Shown in pieces: positions 1 through 4,260 of a stretch of DNA of 7,386 bases. Position 1 is the stretch's first letter; each line of letters starts with the position of its first letter. Source of the DNA: Planctomycetota bacterium (GTDB taxonomy: Bacteria; Planctomycetota; Phycisphaerae; UBA1845; UTPLA1); NCBI GenBank assembly GCA_027295245.1, contig JAPULF010000650.1, positions 1-7,386 on the forward strand, in the 5' to 3' direction. The position numbers and the translations under genes are program-made. The notes under the pieces are model-generated. The model searched no databases and had not been told where the DNA came from. It saw nothing but the letters and a program-made list of their open reading frames with translations.

Positions 1-2
1 CG

Positions 3-551
3 GCGGACGCGAAGCTGATCGTGTGGGCGGGGCGATTGGATCCGGTCAAGAACCTCGACGCCCTGGTGGGAATCGTCGGACGCATTCGCGAACACGTCCC
101 GGTTCGGGTGCAGTTGCTCGGGGACGGCCCGGAGCGGTCGCGTTTGACGCGCCGCATCGGGCGCGCGGGGCTGGCCCCGTTCGTGAGTTTGGCCGGCTGG
201 CGCAACGACGTTGCATCCTGGTTAAAGACAGCCGATGTTTTACTGTTTCCGTCTTTGACCGAAGGATCCCCCAACACGGTGATTGAGGCCATGGCCTGTG
301 GTTGTCCGGTGGTCGCAAGCGACATTCCGGCGTGTCGAGAGTTGATCGAGAACGGCGTCCATGGATGGCTCTGCCCATCGGCTGATCAGAGGGCGTATGC
401 AGACGCCGTCCGTTTGGTTTTTGAGGATCGGTTGGAGCGGGAACGCAGAGTCTCCCAGGCCCGTTGGCGAGTCCAGAAAACGCAGAACATCCAAGATGTG
501 GTGGCGATGCTGACCCGACTCTACCAGCGGGTGACAAACACGCTCCGATAA
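3..551 (+). CDS. GT4-family glycosyltransferase, C-terminal part (5' truncated)
   Basis: The frame is already open at the left edge, so the start and the N-terminal acceptor-binding domain are missing; 182 residues remain before the TAA at 549-551. What is visible is the nucleotide-sugar-binding Rossmann half of a GT-B fold retaining glycosyltransferase (GT4, 'glycosyl transferases group 1'). It contains GRLDPVKN near the edge, the LLGDGPE strand-loop, and the EX7E motif (EGSPNTVIE, glutamates at codons 261 and 285) followed by MACGCPVVAS and a late NGVHGWL loop. Members transfer a sugar from an NDP- or UDP-sugar to glycans or lipids at the cytoplasmic face of the membrane, but donor and acceptor cannot be told from this half. 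It lies 215 bases upstream of mraZ on the same strand. No convincing intrinsic terminator follows, so read-through into the cluster is possible. Family assignment is firm; specific function is unknown. Confidence 0.9.
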   Translation, partial: ADAKLIVWAGRLDPVKNLDALVGIVGRIREHVPVRVQLLGDGPERSRLTRRIGRAGLAPFVSLAGWRNDVASWLKTADVLLFPSLTEGSPNTVIEAMACGCPVVASDIPACRELIENGVHGWLCPSADQRAYADAVRLVFEDRLERERRVSQARWRVQKTQNIQDVVAMLTRLYQRVTNTLR

Positions 552-578
552 CCGCAAAACACGCTATTCAGGGGGTTT

Positions 579-606
579 TTGTCAACTGATGCCGTCCCGA
601 TATTTT
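579..606 (+). promoter_or_regulatory. Possible distal promoter of the mraZ region
   Basis: TTGTCA (579-584, 5 of 6 to TTGACA) is separated by 16 bases from TATTTT (601-606, 4 of 6 to TATAAT). The T run at 603-610 makes the -10 match partly trivial. Transcription would start near 613, which would place the palindrome at 630-641 just downstream, a typical repressor position. This is a weak pattern match only. Confidence 0.2.
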
Positions 607-629
607 TTTTCGGCCACAACCTTATGCCA

Positions 630-641
630 GAACGATCGTTC
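630..641. promoter_or_regulatory. 12-bp perfect palindrome of GAAC-N4-GTTC type (LexA-box-like)
   Basis: GAACGATCGTTC is perfectly self-complementary. The half-sites and four-base spacer match the LexA box known from Gram-positive bacteria (core GAAC-N4-GTTC); one flanking base and one spacer base depart from the fuller Bacillus consensus. It sits in the mraZ upstream region, 46 bases before the proposed -35 at 687 and just downstream of the weak promoter at 579-606. A binding site for another dimeric regulator, or chance, are alternatives. The LexA motif of this organism's lineage is not known to me. Confidence 0.3.
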
Positions 642-686
642 CAAATCCAGGGGTCACTTGCCGATATTCAAGAGGTGAGTTTTTGC

Positions 687-714
687 TTGATCCGGGTGTT
701 GGAGAGTGTAGATT
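687..714 (+). promoter_or_regulatory. Possible mraZ promoter
   Basis: TTGATC (687-692) and TAGATT (709-714) are spaced by 16 bases and would start transcription near 720, leaving a leader of about 45 bases before the mraZ ATG. Each box matches 4 of 6 consensus bases, so the sequence alone is weak. Support comes from position: the GTG boxes of the proposed MraZ operator overlap the spacer, the -10 and the start site, as expected for an autorepressed promoter. Confidence 0.35.
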
Positions 715-739
715 ATGCCCATGAAGTGTCTGGAAGTGG
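694..739 (+). promoter_or_regulatory. Probable MraZ operator: four GTG boxes in 10-bp phase
   Basis: GTG occurs at 696-698, 706-708, 726-728 and 736-738, exactly one helical turn apart, with one turn (716) skipped. In context the boxes read GGGTGT, GAGTGT, AAGTGT and AAGTGG, giving RRGTGK. MraZ is a ring-shaped DNA-binding protein that recognises short repeats about 10 bp apart upstream of its own gene (TGGGN repeats in E. coli, AAAGTG-type repeats in mollicutes). The array lies 28-73 bases upstream of the mraZ ATG and overlaps the possible promoter. The likely role is MraZ autoregulation of the cluster. Confidence 0.65.
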
Positions 740-766
740 GTCGCCATCTTACCGAATCGAGCACCT

Positions 767-1258
767 ATGTTCTTTGCGGGTCACTATGAACACTCCATTG
801 ACCCAAAAAACCGACTTGCCCTTCCCGCCAAGTTCCGGCGCAACCTGGACGAAGAGCGCGACGGTCGCGGGTTCTATGTCGTACCCGGTCGACCTCCGAC
901 GACGCTTTGGCTCTATACGGAGCGTCATTTCGAACGGTTGGCCGGCCAGGCGGATTCGGAACTCATTCCAGACGACGATCAACTCCGGTTCGAGCAGGTG
1001 TTCTTTCCGTGGGCCGAATGGGTCGAGCCGGACGGTCAGGGGCGAATCCTTCTGCCGGAGAAGATGCTTCGCAGGGCCAAGCTTGGACGCGAGGTCGTGA
1101 TTTGCGGTGTTCGGGACCATTTGGAGATTCGTCCCAGGAATCAATTCGAAGAGGACGCTGAGGCGAATTGGAAGAACTATCGCGAGTATCAGTTAAAGGC
1201 GCGGAGCGCCTACAAGCAATCGGAGCGGCAAACCGGCCCATCGGCCGGAGAAACCTGA
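767..1258 (+). CDS. mraZ: Transcriptional regulator MraZ
   Basis: The product is 163 residues, the usual size or slightly long for MraZ. It has the two SpoVT/AbrB-like half-domains of the family. The first starts at residue 1 with the signature DPKNRLALPAKFR (12-24). The second has DGQGRILLPEKM (89-100) and a hydrophobic strand VVICGVRDHLEI. The last 30 residues are charged and probably flexible. MraZ forms a ring-shaped oligomer that binds short direct repeats upstream of its own gene and regulates the dcw cluster. The matching repeats are at 694-739. ATG 767 is the only reasonable start: the frame is closed by TGA at 722 and the protein begins exactly at the family's N-terminus. No clear Shine-Dalgarno precedes it. 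Unusually, mraZ is separated from rsmH by 511 bases that appear to encode an RNA. Confidence 0.95.
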   Translation: MFFAGHYEHSIDPKNRLALPAKFRRNLDEERDGRGFYVVPGRPPTTLWLYTERHFERLAGQADSELIPDDDQLRFEQVFFPWAEWVEPDGQGRILLPEKMLRRAKLGREVVICGVRDHLEIRPRNQFEEDAEANWKNYREYQLKARSAYKQSERQTGPSAGET

Positions 1259-1321
1259 CCAGTGGCCGGCGCGGGATCGGCCGGGTGAGGTAGGTTCGAG
1301 TGCGGCGGCGCGGACGGGCGT

Positions 1322-1699
1322 CGGATGAGGGCTCCCGTCCGCTCGCCAAACGATTGGAACGCAAGCGAGAACAGACGGCGCGGCCCACGGATGACAAGGT
1401 CGCGCGCGTCGGCGCTGGCGGGCACGAGGTGCGTTTCGTCTTGGTACATCGCCACTGGGCGACGGGAAGTTGCGGCCGCGAAGGCCGGGGTTGATAGCCC
1501 GCTGAAGGAGTAAAGGGCTAGTTCGCCGTGAACCCCGGAGACCGAAGGATCGGCCGTGGCAGTTCAAGAGGGGTGTCACAACCGCAGGGAACCGAGCGTG
1601 TTGGGCACTTCGGCGAGGGTCCCGTGATCGGTGCGCGAGGATTGAGGGACGGCGTCGACGGCCCAACGCGTTTGGGAAGTGCCTGTTCGTCACGGATGA
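1322..1699 (+). repeat. CGGATGA motif in three hairpin loops (CsrA/RsmA-site-like)
   Basis: CGGATGA occurs at 1322-1328, 1388-1394 and 1693-1699, the last two within the identical ten bases CACGGATGAC (1386-1395, 1691-1700). All three fall at the apex of strong predicted hairpins. The third is a clean hexaloop ACGGAU closed by C-G on a 13-bp stem. CsrA/RsmA proteins bind A-N-GGA in such loops, and the hcnA leader site bound by RsmE has the same C-ACGGAU-G arrangement as I recall it. Other loops also carry A-N-GGA: AAGGAU at 1545-1550 on a CCG/CGG stem and AAGGAG at 1505-1510. GGA occurs about 15 times in 1240-1717, only modestly more than G-rich composition predicts. Confidence 0.5.
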
Positions 1700-1717
1700 C
1701 GAACGGGCGCCCTCTTT
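1674..1717 (+). terminator. Terminator-like hairpin ending the candidate RNA
   Basis: Bases 1679-1691 pair with 1698-1710 over 13 bp (two GU pairs) around a six-base ACGGAT loop. With a two-base bulge the helix continues through 1674-1676 with 1711-1713. It is followed by CTTT, a short and imperfect T tract. The hairpin lies 57 bases before the rsmH start. It may be a leaky intrinsic terminator, an attenuator for the downstream genes, or just the 3' domain of the RNA. Confidence 0.4.
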
Positions 1718-1769
1718 CATCGCCTTCTGACACAGGCATCGTCGGAGCCGGCGGGAAAAGGCAGTGTGA

Positions 1770-2684
1770 TTGACGGATACGGGGCCATCACACGTTCCCG
1801 TGCTGGCTGAGGCCGTCATCGAATATCTGTCGGGCCCGCATCGGCAGGTCATAGTGGACTGTACGGTCGGTCTCGGGGGCCATTCGAAGCTGCTCTTGGA
1901 AGACATGCCGAACGTCCGGGTGATCGGGCTGGATCGCGATCCTGCGAATCTCGCGCTGGCCGCCGATAGTCTCTCGTCGTTCTCGGGGCGGGTTCAACTG
2001 TCTCACTCGGATTTCGGGAAGCTGGAAACCGTTCTGGCGGAGCTCGGCGTGGACAGGGTAGACGGAATCCTGGCCGATCTGGGCTTGAGCAGCAACCAGC
2101 TTGCCGACGGTCGGCGAGGGTTCAGCTTCGAGGCTGACGGGCCGTTGGACATGCGGATGGACCCCGGCCAGAGAACCACGGCGGCAGATCTGGTGAATTC
2201 GCTCTCATCCGGGGAACTGGCGAATTTACTTTACATGCAGAGTCAGGAGTCCCACAGCCGAATAATCTCAAAGCGGATTTGCGAAGCGCGCCGCCGCGGT
2301 CGACTGGACAGTTCAGTGGAACTTGCCCGGTTAGTTGCGTCGGCAGTCGGTCAACGACCGAGTTCGCACCGCCGACGAATCCACCCGGCGACGCGCACGT
2401 TCATGGCGCTACGCATGGCGGTGAACGCCGAATTAGGGTCGTTGCACGCGCTTTTATCGCATGTGCCGAAGTTTTTGAGACCGGGCGGACGCATCGCCGT
2501 CATCAGCTTCCATAGCATGGAGGATCGCATCGTCAAGAAAGATTTTCGAGGGCGATCCATCGAGGGACTGTATCGTTTAGTAAACAAGAAACCGATCATG
2601 GCCGACCGAGACGAGCGCCGTCTCAACCCACGGAGCCGCTCCGCCAAGCTCCGTGTTGCGGAAATGCAGGTTTCTTACTTGTGA
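1770..2684 (+). CDS. rsmH: 16S rRNA (cytosine(1402)-N(4))-methyltransferase RsmH
   Basis: RsmH (formerly MraW) uses S-adenosylmethionine to N4-methylate C1402 of 16S rRNA in the decoding centre. The 304-residue product has normal family length and all the signatures: HVPVLAEAV at the N-terminus, the SAM loop GLGGHS (34-39), GLDRDP (53-58), LADLGLSSNQL (101-111) with RRGFSF and DGPLDMRMD, HPATRTFMALRMAVN (205-219), ISFHSMEDRIVK (245-256) and NPRSRSAKLRVAE near the C-terminus. TTG 1770 is chosen because an in-frame TGA (1767-1769) directly precedes it and the family's N-terminus begins here; AAAGG at 1757-1761 gives reasonable RBS spacing. rsmH normally follows mraZ closely; here the candidate RNA separates them, so its mRNA may start or be attenuated within that region. 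Confidence 0.95.
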   Translation: MTDTGPSHVPVLAEAVIEYLSGPHRQVIVDCTVGLGGHSKLLLEDMPNVRVIGLDRDPANLALAADSLSSFSGRVQLSHSDFGKLETVLAELGVDRVDGILADLGLSSNQLADGRRGFSFEADGPLDMRMDPGQRTTAADLVNSLSSGELANLLYMQSQESHSRIISKRICEARRRGRLDSSVELARLVASAVGQRPSSHRRRIHPATRTFMALRMAVNAELGSLHALLSHVPKFLRPGGRIAVISFHSMEDRIVKKDFRGRSIEGLYRLVNKKPIMADRDERRLNPRSRSAKLRVAEMQVSYL

Positions 2685-2722
2685 ATTGTTGCTCGCGAAT
2701 GTAAAACTGTGGTTCCTATGCA

Positions 2723-2737
2723 CAGGGAGGTGCCCTG
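2723..2737 (+). promoter_or_regulatory. Ribosome binding site inside a small perfect hairpin
   Basis: GGAGG at 2726-2730 is the strongest Shine-Dalgarno in the window, 8 bases before the ATG at 2739. It lies within CAGGG-AGGTG-CCCTG, a perfect 5-bp stem with a 5-base loop, so the first half of the site is paired when folded. This could lower or regulate initiation of the LysM gene. The 54-base rsmH-LysM spacer holds no convincing promoter or terminator. Confidence 0.45.
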
Positions 2738-2738
2738 A

Positions 2739-3911
2739 ATGACCAAGGAAACGAAGATTGGTCTGCTGGTCGGGCTAGCTTTCATCATTTTGTTCGCCAT
2801 CATCCTCTCGGAGAAGGGGGCCAACCGCGGCGTCGGGGGAACGGGCCTCCGTGTCGCGGATGCGACCGATGAGGGTTCGAGAACGGGTTCAATCCCGCCG
2901 CTCCATGACGACGGCAAACTCGCGGTCGATGAACAACTGCGGCCGCCGGGATTTGTCGGCCTTGATGACACCGCTCCGATCATGGATGAGCCCCCCAACG
3001 AAAAACTGGTGCCGAGTTCGCTCGCAGCCGATGGCGAGGCCGTTCCTGCCCTTCCCGATTGGCTTGTGGAAAGACTGAATCTGCCAGTGGAGAGTTCGGA
3101 TGCTGCCGACGCCACCTCACTGCAGGAATCCCCCATTGATATGACGCCGATATACGTGGGCGCAGACGACATCGGCGAGGGCATTGCCGAGAGCGGCGCC
3201 GATCCGATGGCAATCGCCTCATCAGACCGCGTAAGCGATATGCCGGATACGCGTACCGAACGAAGGACCGAGAATGCCAAGCCGATTCCGACTCGCCCGC
3301 CCACGATCATGACGATTCACGCGGTCCAACCGAGCGAGTGTCTCGGGAAAATCGCGGCCCGTTATTACGGGCGATCGACACCGGCCCGCATCAAGGCCAT
3401 TTTTGACGCGAATCGGGACGTCTTAAAGCAGATCCACTCGGTACGGGCCGGCGACAAGTTGAGGATTCCTTCGCTCGACGAAGGCGAAAATGTTGCGGTC
3501 GCAATGTTGCAGGGGCTGAACGGGCTGAGCGGGCTTGAATTCGTGCCGGCCGGGTCGGCAGTCGGAGACGGAAATGTCCGAATTCCGATTCCCCTGGACG
3601 CTGGATCGAGTTTCAACTCCCGTTCCGCGGTCAACTCCGATCGAACGATCAACCCAACCGGGATCGTGCGCGACTCGATGCCGTCGTCGAGGTTTCGATG
3701 GTACGAGATTCGATCAGGCGACAGTTTGTCGACGATTGCCCGAAATGAGCTCGGTAGCGAGCGCCGGTTCGCCGAGATATTCGATTTGAATCGAGATCGA
3801 CTGAACAACAAGCACGAGTTGAAACCCGGGATGAAGATCCGGCTTCCGCTGGGCGAGAAATCGCCGACGATGTCGGCCAGTGCCGTCAGGTATTGGGATG
3901 ATTTCGAGTAG
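2739..3911 (+). CDS. Membrane-anchored protein with two LysM domains
   Basis: The 390-residue product has a short N-terminus with positive charge, then a single hydrophobic helix at about 7-23 (GLLVGLAFIILFAIILS) with no signal-peptidase site evident, so it is probably a type II membrane protein facing the periplasm. Residues 25-189 form an acidic, Pro/Ser/Gly-containing, probably disordered linker. LysM repeat 1 lies at about 191-243 (IHAVQPSECLGKIAARYYG to DKLRIP) and repeat 2 at about 321-371 (WYEIRSGDSLSTIARNELG to MKIRLPL). They are separated by an approximately 75-residue linker, and an acidic tail ends in WDDFE. LysM modules bind N-acetylglucosamine-containing glycans such as peptidoglycan. 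No catalytic domain is visible. Placement between rsmH and the ftsL-like gene, with nine bases to the latter's TTG and twelve to its ATG, suggests a wall-binding role at the septum. That role is inferred from position and architecture; FtsN-like topology does not make it FtsN. Confidence 0.85.
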   Translation: MTKETKIGLLVGLAFIILFAIILSEKGANRGVGGTGLRVADATDEGSRTGSIPPLHDDGKLAVDEQLRPPGFVGLDDTAPIMDEPPNEKLVPSSLAADGEAVPALPDWLVERLNLPVESSDAADATSLQESPIDMTPIYVGADDIGEGIAESGADPMAIASSDRVSDMPDTRTERRTENAKPIPTRPPTIMTIHAVQPSECLGKIAARYYGRSTPARIKAIFDANRDVLKQIHSVRAGDKLRIPSLDEGENVAVAMLQGLNGLSGLEFVPAGSAVGDGNVRIPIPLDAGSSFNSRSAVNSDRTINPTGIVRDSMPSSRFRWYEIRSGDSLSTIARNELGSERRFAEIFDLNRDRLNNKHELKPGMKIRLPLGEKSPTMSASAVRYWDDFE

Positions 3912-3923
3912 CCGGAGCGATTG

Positions 3924-4199
3924 ATGACAGTTACCCGCGGGATGCTGGTCTTGTTCCTGATGGTTGTCATAGGAGTTGCGATCGTTGTAACCAGGGAAGA
4001 GTCGGCCCGGGCCGCCAATCGAATCCACAAGCTCCACGGCGAGCAGACCGCAATCGAGCAGCGCCTCTGGAAGTTGGAAACGGACATGGCTCGCTTGCGC
4101 GGCCCGGAAGAGATTAGGCGCCGCGCGATGCTCATGGGATTGCGCGTAGTGCCTCCGGCCGCGAGGACCGGGGCCGCCGCCGACGGTCGAGCTCATTAG
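3924..4199 (+). CDS. ftsL: FtsL-like cell division protein
   Basis: The 91-residue product has a membrane helix at about 6-22 (GMLVLFLMVVIGVAIVV). It then has an amphipathic, coiled-coil-prone segment with regular hydrophobic spacing (HKLHGEQTAIEQRLWKLE) and LRGPEEIRRRAMLMGL, resembling the L-x-x-P-E-x-I-x-x-x-A-x-x-x-G-L ending common in FtsL/DivIC proteins. FtsL bridges FtsB/FtsQ and the FtsWI synthase. FtsL sequences diverge strongly, so the call rests on topology, this motif and the classic position directly before ftsI. A TTG at 3921 is also in frame, but ATG 3924 sits six bases after GGAG (3914-3917), which is better spaced. It could be a DivIC/FtsB-type relative instead. Confidence 0.75.
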   Translation: MTVTRGMLVLFLMVVIGVAIVVTREESARAANRIHKLHGEQTAIEQRLWKLETDMARLRGPEEIRRRAMLMGLRVVPPAARTGAAADGRAH

Positions 4200-4216
4200 A
4201 AACCTACGTTCGGCGC

Positions 4217-4237
4217 AAGCGGTCCGAAGGACCGCTT
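4217..4237. other. Perfect 9-bp hairpin between the ftsL-like gene and ftsI
   Basis: AAGCGGTCC (4217-4225) pairs perfectly with GGACCGCTT (4229-4237) around a GAA triloop; on the other strand the loop reads TTC. No T tract follows on the + strand, so it is not a standard intrinsic terminator. It lies 18 bases after the ftsL-like stop and 23 before the ftsI start. It could be an RNA processing or stability element, or a pause that tunes ftsI expression. Confidence 0.5.
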
Positions 4238-4245
4238 CGACACTC

Positions 4246-4260
4246 GCAGGAAAGGATGCC
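4246..4260 (+). promoter_or_regulatory. ftsI ribosome binding site with two GGA motifs
   Basis: Before the TTG start lies AGGAAAGGATG (4248-4258). AAAGGA (4251-4256) is suitably placed as the Shine-Dalgarno, five bases before the start. GCA (4246-4248) can pair with TGC (4257-4259), leaving both GGA motifs in an eight-base loop. This supports TTG 4261 as the start, and would fit an A-N-GGA protein site if CsrA regulation exists here. Confidence 0.4.

Larger units (their letters stand above)
1259..1717 (+). ncRNA. Candidate structured RNA between mraZ and rsmH
   Basis: No convincing protein is encoded here, and the strand is rich in G and purines. By hand, strong helices tile it with almost no conflict: 1310-1318/1334-1342 (9 bp, extendable with 1304-1307/1344-1347); 1374-1385/1398-1410 (12 bp, one bulge, one GU); 1449-1453/1458-1462; 1473-1477/1483-1487; 1487-1492/1531-1536 enclosing 1495-1500/1515-1520; 1542-1545/1550-1553; 1556-1561/1574-1579; 1594-1606/1661-1673 (13 bp, three GU) enclosing 1619-1623/1646-1650; and 1679-1691/1698-1710 (13 bp). 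The last is followed by a T-rich stretch. Structure may begin earlier, since CCGGCC/GGCCGG pairs at 1233-1248 inside the mraZ end. It lacks the conserved cores of RNase P RNA, tmRNA, SRP RNA and common riboswitches as I know them. It could be an independent RNA or a long leader of rsmH. The 5' end is unknown; 1259 is simply the first base after mraZ. Confidence 0.6.

Noticed and set aside
536..565. Direct repeat AAACACGCT at 536-544 and 557-565, at the end of the glycosyltransferase gene
   Set aside because: Only two nine-base copies, 21 bases apart, with no palindrome or promoter relation; likely chance.
571..610. Possible intrinsic terminator for the glycosyltransferase gene, because of the T run at 603-610
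   Set aside because: No stem longer than three or four pairs can be formed in front of the T run.
579..1100. Open frame on the + strand beginning in the mraZ control region
   Set aside because: It runs out of frame through mraZ and has no protein-like composition or motif; the true gene is mraZ at 767.
1293..1300. GGTTCGAG, resembling a tRNA T-loop
   Set aside because: The flanking bases do not form a 5-bp T stem, and no anticodon or acceptor arm can be built around it.
1259..1717. Identity as RNase P RNA, tmRNA, SRP RNA, or a TPP/glycine/cobalamin riboswitch
   Set aside because: The conserved cores are absent on both strands: no GAGGAAAGTCC, no tmRNA tag or tRNA-like end, no SRP GGAAGCAG loop, no riboswitch core. 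Short resemblances such as CCGAAGG are not enough.
1259..1769. The mraW RNA motif described upstream of mraW in Actinobacteria
   Set aside because: Location is similar, but that motif is much shorter as I recall and I see no shared sequence; the proteins here do not look actinobacterial. A covariance search could settle it.
1528..1773. GTG-started open frame of 81 codons whose TGA overlaps the rsmH TTG, suggesting translational coupling
   Set aside because: The product is Gly/Arg/Ser-rich with no recognisable motif, there is no good RBS, and the same bases are used in well-formed RNA helices. The overlap looks fortuitous.
1193..1906. 237-codon open frame on the minus strand across the mraZ-rsmH gap
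   Set aside because: It overlaps the ends of both mraZ and rsmH, is Arg/Pro/Ser-rich as expected for antisense frames in GC-rich DNA, and shows no domain.
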